A DNA stretch of 64,000 nt, taken from NCBI RefSeq assembly GCF_022440805.1, contig NZ_JAKNTK010000001.1, forward strand, positions 3,472,001 through 3,536,000, given 5' to 3'. The number at the start of each line of letters is the position of its first letter. Position 1 is the first letter of the stretch. Positions 55,482 to 62,922 of this stretch are shown piece by piece. A program made the translations under genes and the position numbers. The DNA is from Holdemania massiliensis (lineage in GTDB: Bacteria; Bacillota_I; Bacilli_A; Erysipelotrichales; Erysipelotrichaceae). The notes beneath the pieces are model-generated. The model ran no database searches. It was not told the DNA's origin and saw only the letters and a list, made by a program, of their open reading frames with translations.

Positions 55482-56268
55482 CGTAATCTCCTCCTTCATC
55501 TGTGGAAGCGCCAGCACTGGCTCCGTTATATTTAGCCATAACAAACAGCAGCGCAACGCCGACAGCCATGATGGTCAGTGCCGTTGTGGTCATGCCTGTA
55601 GCCTGGGTAATGATCCAGCCCATTAAGAACAGAACGATCATCCACTTTTCGGCAACGATCTGCTTCAGCAGCAGCGCGAAGCCCAGAGCCGGAAGCATCT
55701 TGCCGGCAACCTGCAGGAATTGCAGAACGATTGGCGGCAGAGCATGTAAGATTGCTTCCGCAGCCGGAGCGCCGAAGTAGCAGGCAATGGTGACAACGGT
55801 AACCCGTTCAACCAAATGCAGAATTGTACCGCACAGATTGTTGCGGGCAATACCCGAAACGTTGCCCTGTTCCGCACACTTGTCGCCCTGGTGTACCCAG
55901 TACGAGTTGACAGTCATCGTGAAGTTATGCATTGCGGTTCCCAAAGCGCCTAATGGAATCGCCAGGGCAATCGCCGCTTCCGCACCGCCGCCGGCCACCA
56001 TCGCTAACGGAATACCGATGAACGCCGCATAGTTGACATCCGATGGCATCGCACCGCCGGCAACAATCTGACCCAGATACATAGCCTGAACGGCAACGCC
56101 GCACAATACGCCGGTGGTGACGTCCCCCAAAATCAAACCGACGATGGCGCCAGCCACCAGGGGTCTGCCAACACAGTAGAATCCGCCAGTCGTGCCAAAC
56201 AGCCACGGTACCTGGTTTCGGCCGAGATAAGCAAAGATGCCTATCAGAAGTGCCTGAATTAAAGACAT
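55474..56268 (-). CDS. PTS mannose-family IIC permease
   Basis: A 264-residue EIIC subunit: hydrophobic throughout, opening M-S-L-I-Q-A-L-L-I-G-I-F-A-Y-L-G, with G-T-T-G-G-F-Y-C-V-G-R-P-L-V-A-G. ATG 56268 follows GAGGAAAAA; the upstream frame adds 18 codons with no ribosome site. First gene of the operon IIC-IID-DUF3604-like-sulfatase, divergent from a GntR gene. By association its substrate is a sulfated or amino sugar. Confidence 0.92.
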   Translation of the reverse strand: MSLIQALLIGIFAYLGRNQVPWLFGTTGGFYCVGRPLVAGAIVGLILGDVTTGVLCGVAVQAMYLGQIVAGGAMPSDVNYAAFIGIPLAMVAGGGAEAAIALAIPLGALGTAMHNFTMTVNSYWVHQGDKCAEQGNVSGIARNNLCGTILHLVERVTVVTIACYFGAPAAEAILHALPPIVLQFLQVAGKMLPALGFALLLKQIVAEKWMIVLFLMGWIITQATGMTTTALTIMAVGVALLFVMAKYNGASAGASTDEGGDYDE

Positions 56269-56320
56269 AAGTTTTTCCTCCCTATTTCTCATAAACCTCT
56301 TCAGGTTTATTGCCATTATC

Positions 56321-56349
56321 ATTGTATTATCATTATCTTAACTTATCAA
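56321..56349 (-). promoter_or_regulatory. Promoter of the PTS-sulfatase operon
   Basis: On the minus strand TTGATA (56349-56344), a 17-nt spacer and TACAAT (56326-56321). A 9-mer operator (56348-56356) overlaps its -35 box. Confidence 0.65.
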
Positions 56350-56440
56350 TACAAATTTTGCGTTTTTTGGAAAAATAATGCATATTTTGTAAATTTGTAT
56401 TATATTAAACCCCTTTCTTTCTTGATATAGTAATACAAAT
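56348..56440. promoter_or_regulatory. Three GntR operator half-sites
   Basis: The 9-mer AATACAAAT occurs at 56348-56356 and 56432-56440, and in reverse orientation at 56393-56401. The first overlaps the -35 of the PTS operon promoter; the third lies between the -35 and -10 of the GntR gene's own promoter. The arrangement suggests joint repression of both transcripts. Confidence 0.6.
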
Positions 56441-56450
56441 ATGCTATGAT
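56422..56450 (+). promoter_or_regulatory. Promoter of the GntR gene
   Basis: TTGATA (56422-56427), 17 nt, TATGAT (56445-56450), with the operator 56432-56440 in the spacer; start codon 21 nt downstream. Confidence 0.65.
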
Positions 56451-56470
56451 TGGCCCAGAAGGTGAAATTC

Positions 56471-57196
56471 ATGGCAGCTGCAAAACAAACACGCATCCCA
56501 CGTTACAAACAAATTGAGAACGATTTAATTGATAAAATCAACAGTGGTGTTTACGTCACTGATGATCTGCTTCCCACCGAAGCCGAATTATCCAAAGAAT
56601 ACAACGTATCACGCGTTACCGTCCGTCAGGCTTTAGGCAATCTGACTACGAAAGGTTATATTTACCGCAACCAAGGCAGCGGTTCCTTCGTCGCCAAACC
56701 CAACGTCATTCAGCGTACCCCGCTGATCAAAAGCTTCAGTGATGATATGCGGGATATGGGCAAAATTCCAAGTTCCATTGTCAATACCTTTTCTGTCACT
56801 ACGGCAGGCAAAACCGTAGCGCGGATTCTGGGCATCCGGCCGGAAGACCGAATTTATTATATTGAACGCACACGTATGGCAGACGATGTTCCGATTATGT
56901 TTGAGCGCACTTATATGGCTGTCGATCTGCATCCGGATATGTCGATTAAGATTCTGGAATCCTCAAAATATGACTATGCTGAAAAAAAAGGTTACGATAT
57001 CGACTGTGACTACCAGAATATCTCAGCGATCTTTCCCCCTGAATACATTGCGGAAATCCTGCGCTGCGATCCGAAGATGCCGATCATCAAAATTGCCAAT
57101 ACTGTTTACATGAAAAGCGGACAAATTTTTGACTTCGATGAACTGTATCTGCATCCTGAACTGTACCAGCTGAACATTGTTAAACGCCGGGAATAA
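56471..57196 (+). CDS. GntR/HutC-family regulator
   Basis: A 241-residue GntR regulator with N-terminal winged HTH (L-P-T-E-A-E-L-S-K-E-Y-N-V-S-R-V-T-V-R-Q-A) and a C-terminal UTRA domain with I-Y-Y-I-E-R-T-R and I-M-F-E-R-T-Y-M-A. ATG 56471 follows AGAAGGTG. It is divergent from the PTS-sulfatase operon and is the likely repressor of it and of itself. Effector probably the phosphorylated sugar imported by the PTS. Confidence 0.92.
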   Translation: MAAAKQTRIPRYKQIENDLIDKINSGVYVTDDLLPTEAELSKEYNVSRVTVRQALGNLTTKGYIYRNQGSGSFVAKPNVIQRTPLIKSFSDDMRDMGKIPSSIVNTFSVTTAGKTVARILGIRPEDRIYYIERTRMADDVPIMFERTYMAVDLHPDMSIKILESSKYDYAEKKGYDIDCDYQNISAIFPPEYIAEILRCDPKMPIIKIANTVYMKSGQIFDFDELYLHPELYQLNIVKRRE

Positions 57197-57486
57197 TCTC
57201 GGCGTTTTCTTTTCATATAAGATTTTGAATGACAGAATTTCTGAATATCTGTTCCTGTGCTTTCTTGAATGATTTCTTCAAAAATCGTTGAAAAAGGGTG
57301 AATTTTCAGTTAATCATTCATTTTCAGTTTACCCTGTCATAATCATGATATAATATCAGTCATTTTCAAAGCTGATTTTTGAACGATTTTATTAAAAAGC
57401 ACCCGTAAACTGTGAAATTTAGATTTATCTTTCATTTTCAATTTTTTTCGGTATATTGTGCTATAATTATTGGCTGTTTTGCAGCT
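57197..57486. other. AT-rich intergenic region with TTTTCA repeats
   Basis: 290 nt between the convergent GntR and TraX-like genes. CATTTTCA occurs at about 57319, 57361 and 57433 (and a variant at 57302), with no gene and no clear terminator. Possibly an IS relic, or simple AT-rich sequence. Confidence 0.3.
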
Positions 57487-58302
57487 TTATAAAACCCAGG
57501 CAGAGATGAGATAGAGAAGGCCTAAATGAACGGGATAGAATAGATAGAAGAAATTCTTCATTCCTTTTCCGCGCTCACCATTATACATCGCCATCCCAAT
57601 CGCAGCCAAAGCCATCAGACATTGAATTCTGCCGCCGGCAATACCTACAACGAAAGATAAAAGCAGCAGACAAAGAATCTGTATAATCCTATGCTCTCTG
57701 AAAATGTAGAAAACCAGGCCTAAAACAACAAGTGAAAATCCACCTTCAACCGTCAGAATATTGGGGATAAGCAAAGCGATAGCTGAAAGAAGCTGAATGG
57801 TTGAAGCCGGAATGTGTTGATTGAACGACAACAAGGCAACAAAGTAAATCGGAAGCGCGCACAAAATCGGAATGAAACAGCACAGAACAGCCTTTGCGAT
57901 TTTTCCAGGGGATTTTTTCTGAACGCCTTCCTTAAACCAATCCCAAAATAACATATAGAGTCCTGCGACAAAGAAAGTGCTGAATGCGTTATTCATCAAT
58001 ACAACATTTTCATTGGGAACGATTCTTTGCAGCACAAGTGTAAAAAGCGTCATTGCCCAGCTCGCAACCAGAAGCCGCTGCAAATACTTCTTCTTACTGC
58101 GGGTATAATGAAAACTCTCGGCAGCGGCAAATAAGAATAAAGGAAATACCGGCCGGCCCAACATCGTCATCCACAGAGGAGCGCCGGCAGCGGCGAACAT
58201 CTGATGAATATGATCGATCAGCATCAATCCCGCGGCAATCAGCTTCAATGTCGTCACGTCTAAAATCTGCCACCTGTGGCTGTTCAGTTTAATCCCCGAC
58301 AT
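57487..58302 (-). CDS. TraX-like integral membrane protein
   Basis: A 271-residue membrane protein of the TraX family (acyltransferase-like; TraX acetylates pilin in F plasmids), now widespread on chromosomes. It has several predicted transmembrane segments and the family's opening L-K-L-I-A-A-G-L-M-L-I-D-H-I-H. ATG 58302 follows GGAGGTGG and overlaps the end of the HTH gene by 14 nt, so the two are coupled. Function in this host is unknown; the regulator's gene may govern it. Confidence 0.82.
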   Translation of the reverse strand: MSGIKLNSHRWQILDVTTLKLIAAGLMLIDHIHQMFAAAGAPLWMTMLGRPVFPLFLFAAAESFHYTRSKKKYLQRLLVASWAMTLFTLVLQRIVPNENVVLMNNAFSTFFVAGLYMLFWDWFKEGVQKKSPGKIAKAVLCCFIPILCALPIYFVALLSFNQHIPASTIQLLSAIALLIPNILTVEGGFSLVVLGLVFYIFREHRIIQILCLLLLSFVVGIAGGRIQCLMALAAIGMAMYNGERGKGMKNFFYLFYPVHLGLLYLISAWVL

Positions 58303-58666
58303 TTTTTCCACCTCCGGTACTGACATTTTTCAGCAGTTCTTCCGCGGATATTCCATACAGCTTGGCAAGCGCCAATAAATTGGAGGTGCTGGGGTCAACG
58401 ATGCCGTTTTCCCATTTGGACACCGCCTGCCGGCTGACGCCCAGAGTTTCTGAAACAAATTCCTGAGTCATCTTACAGCGAAGTCGATTTTCCTTAAGCT
58501 CCTCGCCTAAAGTTTTTTTCATCGCGCTTTTTTCTTCACGAACATCCTTGGAATGAATATATTTCTTCAAGGCTTTAATAATTAAGACAAGCAAATAAAG
58601 GGCTACGGCTGACGCCGCAATCAAAAACCCAACATACAAAAGTGCCGCTGCTTTATAAATCGTCAT
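58289..58666 (-). CDS. Membrane-tethered XRE regulator
   Basis: A 125-residue protein with an N-terminal transmembrane helix (residues about 6-30: A-A-L-L-Y-V-G-F-L-I-A-A-S-A-V-A-L-Y-L-L) and a C-terminal Cro-type HTH (L-K-E-N-R-L-R...S-R-Q-A-V-S-K-W-E-N-G). ATG 58666 follows AAAGGAGAAGG; 25 further upstream codons are without a site. The order (membrane first, HTH last) is the reverse of the gene at 4857. It overlaps the TraX-like gene, suggesting a two-gene unit. Confidence 0.82.
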   Translation of the reverse strand: MTIYKAAALLYVGFLIAASAVALYLLVLIIKALKKYIHSKDVREEKSAMKKTLGEELKENRLRCKMTQEFVSETLGVSRQAVSKWENGIVDPSTSNLLALAKLYGISAEELLKNVSTGGGKNVGD

Positions 58667-58741
58667 CTTCCTTCTCCTTTCAAAGATTTCTGGCTTTATT
58701 GTAAAGAAGGATTGAAGTAGCGTCCACCACTTATTGCGCAC

Positions 58742-59051
58742 TTATCCGTTGATTTCTGGTTGCCTATGCGGTTTTTCTTATGGTGGAATACTTTTGTAGG
58801 AAAAAACAGAAGAGAGGCGATTCATTCCAGGAGGTATCAAAGGCAGAATGCCGAAAATCAGAAATGACTGAATCGTCCCTCTGTTATTAATATTGCGCAA
58901 AATTGAAAAAAGCCCCGCAAGTTTTTTAAATTATTGAAAATTTTTTAAATTTCCTCGGCATCAGCATGATTTATCCTAAGAATTTCATGTTTTTCTCTGC
59001 CAAATCCCTTACAATAAAATCAGGCTTACAAATAAGCAGGAGGGTTCAGTG
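58742..59051. other. Intergenic region with leader-like repeat
   Basis: 310 nt before the nitroreductase gene. 58885-58920 repeats the leader element of the Rpn gene (18424-18460). AT-rich stretches follow, with TACAAT at about 59011 as a possible -10 of the nitroreductase promoter. No gene seen. Confidence 0.4.
58885..58920 (-). repeat. Copy of the Rpn leader element
   Basis: TTAATATTGCG and a G-A-A-A-A-A-A-G-C-C-C-C core, matching 18424-18460. On the minus strand the following bases (AGAGGG) resemble a ribosome site but no open frame follows, suggesting a relic of an Rpn-type gene's 5' end. Confidence 0.45.
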
Positions 59052-59609
59052 ATGGAATTAGAAGAAGTGATCCGACAGCGCAGAAGCATTCGCAAATTTA
59101 AATCAACACCCATTGAAGAAGCAAAACTGGAAAAGTTAATTGAAGCCGCAAGGCTATGTCCATCCGCCAAGAATCGTCAGCCATGGCAGTTCATGATTTT
59201 AAAAGCTGAAATCAAAGATCAGATTGCGGACATCATGCTTCAATTATTTGAATCCCATGATGAGAAACTGCCGGGCTATGTCAACAGCTCTCGATACACA
59301 GCCGAAATCATCAAAACAGCTCCAGTGTTAATCCTAGTCTTAAGAGAAGCGGATGAACTGTGGACAACCGGTGATTTGTTATCCATCGGCGCAGCGATTG
59401 AACATATCGGATTGGAGGCGGTGAACCTGGGTCTGGGTTCGTTATGGATTCGGGATACAGAATATACTGAGAAGGAAATCACAGAATTGATCGGCTATCC
59501 AGAACTACAGCTAGTCTCCGCCATCGCTCTGGGTTATCCGGCAGAACACCCTGAACCCCGCCCGCGCAAACCGCAGGAAGCGCTATTGCTTCACTATCGC
59601 AAACATTAA
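59052..59609 (+). CDS. Nitroreductase-family flavoprotein
   Basis: A 185-residue FMN-dependent oxidoreductase of the nitroreductase family. R-Q-R-R-S-I-R-K-F near residue 8 binds the FMN phosphate; P-S-A-K-N-R-Q-P-W near residue 38, and G-L-G-S-L-W-I near residue 125, are further family marks. ATG 59052 follows GGAGG at 8 nt; GTG 59049 is an alternative. Single gene. Substrates may be quinones, nitro compounds or flavins. Confidence 0.92.
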   Translation: MELEEVIRQRRSIRKFKSTPIEEAKLEKLIEAARLCPSAKNRQPWQFMILKAEIKDQIADIMLQLFESHDEKLPGYVNSSRYTAEIIKTAPVLILVLREADELWTTGDLLSIGAAIEHIGLEAVNLGLGSLWIRDTEYTEKEITELIGYPELQLVSAIALGYPAEHPEPRPRKPQEALLLHYRKH

Positions 59610-59718
59610 GCGACAATGCTGATTTACTTTTATAAAACGACTGAATGAATTATCCGTTTCGTTTCATCCTAATAAAGAGCTTTATGGAAAAGCGCCCAAA
59701 AAAGAGAAGGCATCATCA

Positions 59719-59747
59719 TTGACAGAAAAAGCGATGTGCGATATTCT
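59719..59747 (+). promoter_or_regulatory. copA promoter
   Basis: Consensus TTGACA (59719-59724), 17-nt spacer, TATTCT (59742-59747). Transcription would start near 59754, just before the dyad at 59760-59769. Confidence 0.75.
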
Positions 59748-59758
59748 AAAGCTGCACA

Positions 59759-59770
59759 CCCCCTAGGGGT
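59759..59770. promoter_or_regulatory. CsoR operator
   Basis: A perfect 10-bp palindrome CCCCTAGGGG (59760-59769) flanked by C and T, within a GC-rich stretch (ACACCCCCTAGGGGTGGGG) right after the copA promoter. GC-rich dyads of this kind are typical CsoR sites, and csoR is the second gene downstream. Confidence 0.75.
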
Positions 59771-59790
59771 GGGGTATGAGAGGTGATGGA

Positions 59791-62349
59791 ATGAAAAAAA
59801 CCTACGATGTGACAGGGATGAGCTGTTCCGCCTGCAGCGCCGCTATTGAGCGCAGTGTACGCAAGCTGGATGGGTTAGAACAATGCGATGTTAATTTATT
59901 AGCCAATAAGATGACCGTCAGCTTTGATGAAAATCAGCTCAGCAGTGAAACAATTATGCAGACTGTGGAACAGGCGGGATATCACGCGGAAGAACATGGC
60001 GCTCCGACCGCTTCCGCAAAACCAGCAGCAGAGAATCCGATGGAAAAACAGATGAAAACGATGAAGAACCATCTGATCATCTCGGTTATCTTTATGCTTC
60101 CCCTGTTTTACCTGTCGATGGGTCACATGATGGGATGGCCGCTGCCGTCCTTCTTCCTCGGTCATGCGAATACGATGAACTTTGCGCTGACGCAGTTCTT
60201 GTTATGCCTGCCGATCGTGATCGTGAACGGGCATTATTTTACCCATGGTTTTAAAAATTTATGGCGGCGTTCGCCGAACATGGATTCGCTGATCGCCATT
60301 GGCTCCGCCGCAGCGATTATCTACGGCATCATCGCTCTGTATGAAATCGGCATGGGCCTGGGGACAATGGATATGACCAAAGTTCACAGCTGGGCGATGG
60401 ATATGTACTTTGAAACGTCCGCGATGATTCTGACTTTGATCACGTTGGGCAAATATCTGGAGACCCGTTCCAAAGGCAAGACCTCAGAAGCGATTGCCAA
60501 GCTGATGGATTTAGCGCCGAAGACCGCCTGGGTTCTTCGTGGTGAAGACTTCACGGAAATTCCGGTCGAAGAGGTTCGGCCAGGGGACCATATCCGTGTC
60601 AAACCCGGACAAAGCGTGCCGGTAGACGGCGTGATCGTAAAGGGCAGCGCGTCCTTTGATGAATCTGCCATCACTGGGGAAAGCATTCCGGTTGAGCGCA
60701 CGGTCGGTGAAAAAATCATCGGCGCCATCGTCAATAAAAGCGGTGTCGTGGAGATGGAAGCCACGTTAGTCGGGGAAGATACGACCTTATCGCAGATCAT
60801 TCGTTTAGTTGAAGAAGCGTCCTCTTCCAAAGCACCGATTGCCAAGCTGGCGGATAAAGTCAGCGGCGTCTTTGTGCCGGTCGTCATCACAATTGCGATC
60901 GCGGCCGCTGTGATCTGGCTGGTTTTGGGAGAATCAATCAGTTTTGCGGTTTCAATCGGGATCGCTGTGCTGGTGATTTCTTGTCCTTGTGCTTTGGGCT
61001 TAGCCACGCCGACGGCGATTATGGTGGGAACGGGCAAAGGGGCAGAGAATGGAATTTTGATCAAATCCGGCGAAGCGCTGGAAACCGCCCATTCCCTTCA
61101 GACCGTGATCCTGGACAAAACCGGTACGGTCACGACCGGTAAGCCGGAAGTTGTCGAGGTCGTCGTCTTAGGTGAAAGCGAGAGTGCCTTACTGAACACT
61201 GCGCTGTCCCTGGAAATTGTTTCTGAGCATCCGCTGGCGGAAGCCATCGTTCGTTATGCGAAGCAGCAAAATGCCTCTGCCAAACCAATCGAACAGTTTG
61301 AGAATATCGCCGGACAGGGGATTTCAGCTGCGATTGACAATCAGCCCTGCGCCGCCGGCAATCTTAAAATGATGCAGGCAATGGGGCTGGCCGATACGCA
61401 GATCGAAGAACTGCATCACCAAGCCGCCAGTCAGGGCCGAACGCCTTTGTTCATTGTCCAAAACGGTGCAATTCTGGGCATGATCGCGGTTGCGGATACC
61501 ATTAAACCAACCAGCCGGGCAGCCGTAGCGGAACTGAAACGCATGGGGATCGACGTCGTGTTGTTAACCGGCGATAATCCGCAGGTCGCTCAGGCGATTG
61601 CCCAACAGGCTGGAATTGACAAGGTGATCGCTGAAGTCCTGCCTTCCGATAAGCAGCAGGTCGTCAGTCAGGTTCAGGCCGAGGGCCGCAAGGTTGCAAT
61701 GATCGGCGACGGCATCAACGATGCTCCGGCACTGGCACAGGCCGATGTTGGAATTGCGATCGGCGCAGGAACCGACGTCGCAATTGAATCCGCGGATATC
61801 GTCTTGATGAAAAGCGATCTGTGGGATGCGGTCACGGCGATCAAGCTGTCCAAAGCGGTTCTGCGCAATATCAAGCAGAATCTGTTCTGGGCTTTGATCT
61901 ACAACAGCATCGGCATTCCGCTGGCCGCCGGCGTCTTCATTCCGATGTTAGGCTGGAAGCTGAATCCGATGTTTGGCGCCGCCGCGATGAGCTTAAGCTC
62001 CGTCAGCGTCGTTTCCAATGCCCTGCGGCTGAAATTGTTCTCCAGCCCACGGCCAAATGAACCGAGTGAAGCCACATCGGCGCCTGCTCTGCAGACGACC
62101 GTCACAAAAATCGAATCGATAACAAAAGGAGAAAAGAACATGACAAAAACAATGATCATCAACGGAATGGCCTGCGCCCACTGCAAGGCCCGCGTCGAAG
62201 CCGCACTGAAAGCGGTGGCCGGTGTCGACAATGCGGAAGTAACTTTGGAAGAAAAGAAAGCCGTCGTTTCCTGCAGTCAGCCTGTCGAAGACAGCGCACT
62301 GATTCAAGCGGTCACGGATGCCGGCTACGAAGTCGTTTCCGTTGCGTAG
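59791..62349 (+). CDS. copA: Copper-exporting P-type ATPase with C-terminal CopZ domain
   Basis: An 852-residue Cu(I) P1B-ATPase that exports copper across the cytoplasmic membrane. The N-terminal HMA domain has G-M-S-C-S-A-C (Cys12, Cys15). The membrane metal site is C398-P-C400, the phosphorylated Asp442 lies in D-K-T-G-T, T-G-E-S is in the actuator domain and G-D-G-I-N-D-A-P closes the hinge. After the last transmembrane pair (N-x-M-x-G-A-A-A-M-S-L-S-S-V-S-V) a ~45-residue linker leads to a complete 69-residue CopZ-like HMA domain with C795-x-x-C798. Start at ATG 59791 after GAGAGGTG; an in-frame ATG at 59776 lacks one. First gene of an operon with csoR. Confidence 0.95.
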   Translation: MKKTYDVTGMSCSACSAAIERSVRKLDGLEQCDVNLLANKMTVSFDENQLSSETIMQTVEQAGYHAEEHGAPTASAKPAAENPMEKQMKTMKNHLIISVIFMLPLFYLSMGHMMGWPLPSFFLGHANTMNFALTQFLLCLPIVIVNGHYFTHGFKNLWRRSPNMDSLIAIGSAAAIIYGIIALYEIGMGLGTMDMTKVHSWAMDMYFETSAMILTLITLGKYLETRSKGKTSEAIAKLMDLAPKTAWVLRGEDFTEIPVEEVRPGDHIRVKPGQSVPVDGVIVKGSASFDESAITGESIPVERTVGEKIIGAIVNKSGVVEMEATLVGEDTTLSQIIRLVEEASSSKAPIAKLADKVSGVFVPVVITIAIAAAVIWLVLGESISFAVSIGIAVLVISCPCALGLATPTAIMVGTGKGAENGILIKSGEALETAHSLQTVILDKTGTVTTGKPEVVEVVVLGESESALLNTALSLEIVSEHPLAEAIVRYAKQQNASAKPIEQFENIAGQGISAAIDNQPCAAGNLKMMQAMGLADTQIEELHHQAASQGRTPLFIVQNGAILGMIAVADTIKPTSRAAVAELKRMGIDVVLLTGDNPQVAQAIAQQAGIDKVIAEVLPSDKQQVVSQVQAEGRKVAMIGDGINDAPALAQADVGIAIGAGTDVAIESADIVLMKSDLWDAVTAIKLSKAVLRNIKQNLFWALIYNSIGIPLAAGVFIPMLGWKLNPMFGAAAMSLSSVSVVSNALRLKLFSSPRPNEPSEATSAPALQTTVTKIESITKGEKNMTKTMIINGMACAHCKARVEAALKAVAGVDNAEVTLEEKKAVVSCSQPVEDSALIQAVTDAGYEVVSVA
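62140..62349 (+). CDS. copZ: Internal CopZ copper chaperone within copA
   Basis: The in-frame ATG at 62140 is preceded by AAAGGAG at 62125-62131, an 8-nt spacing, exactly as for an independent gene. It would yield a 69-residue copper chaperone with M-x-C-x-x-C (M-A-C-A-H-C) as in CopZ, ending at the copA stop. So the same DNA can give both a CopA-CopZ fusion and free CopZ. It could be a recent gene fusion that kept its start, or deliberate two-product coding. Expression of the free form is unproven. Confidence 0.65.
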   Translation: MTKTMIINGMACAHCKARVEAALKAVAGVDNAEVTLEEKKAVVSCSQPVEDSALIQAVTDAGYEVVSVA

Positions 62350-62616
62350 ATGAAAGCTGATGCTGCACGCACCCTGCAGCTGTTAAAAACAGCCCGGGGT
62401 CAGATTGACGGAGTTATCCGGATGGTCGAAGACGACCGCTACTGCATCGACATTTCCAACCAGATCCAGGCTGCTTCTGCGATTTTAGCCAAGGTCAACC
62501 AGGAGATCCTAAGCGCCCACATTCACGGCTGCGTTAAAGAAGCGATGCAGGAACAGCCGGAACAGGCGGAGGCCAAGATTGAAGAAGTGCTGGCGATTCT
62601 GGATCGGTGCTTATAA
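62350..62616 (+). CDS. csoR: Copper-sensing repressor CsoR
   Basis: An 88-residue all-helical repressor with the copper ligands Cys32, His57, Cys61 at the family's spacing (C-x24-H-x3-C). It releases operator DNA on binding Cu(I). The ATG directly follows the copA stop (TAG-ATG) with no clear ribosome site, so translation probably depends on terminating copA ribosomes. It should repress its own operon through the dyad at 59760. Confidence 0.92.
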   Translation: MKADAARTLQLLKTARGQIDGVIRMVEDDRYCIDISNQIQAASAILAKVNQEILSAHIHGCVKEAMQEQPEQAEAKIEEVLAILDRCL

Positions 62617-62643
62617 GACTGTCAGAATGATGAATAACCCCCC

Positions 62644-62668
62644 AGGTTCGGAAATTTCCGAACCTTTT
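62644..62668 (+). terminator. Terminator of the copper operon
   Basis: AGGTTCGGAAA / TTTCCGAACCT hairpin (62644-62665) followed by TTTT, 27 nt past csoR. The 306-nt gap to trkA otherwise holds the trkA promoter and leader. Confidence 0.85.
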
Positions 62669-62811
62669 CTCTGGGCAAAATCCGGTTGAGAGGAATCCTG
62701 ACCAGCCCGCTTTACGCCGTTCTCAGCACAGACAGCCGCTACAACCCGATATGGCGATTCATCGATTTTTGACGGAAGATGCAAGATTTTACGTTCCCGC
62801 GAAAAGCGGTT

Positions 62812-62840
62812 TTGGCAGTGAACCGCCGCCGTGGTATAAT
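62812..62840 (+). promoter_or_regulatory. trkA promoter
   Basis: TTGGCA (62812-62817), 17 nt, TATAAT (62835-62840). The ~75-nt leader contains inverted repeats (CCCGC...GCGGG, GGAA/TTCC followed by TTTTT at 62900-62915) that might form an attenuator; that part is weak. Confidence 0.75.
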
Positions 62841-62922
62841 AAAATTATGAATAACCCGCAAGGAACAGTCGGCCTGTTATCCCCGCGGGAAGCCTTCCGT
62901 TTTTCTGACTGGGGGAATACTT

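Noticed and set aside
60384..61064. 226-codon minus-strand open frame
   Set aside because: Antisense to copA, no start signals, no family resemblance.
62841..62922. Possible riboswitch in the trkA leader
   Set aside because: The leader of about 75 nt is too short for the known c-di-AMP (ydaO) class and has no recognisable conserved core.
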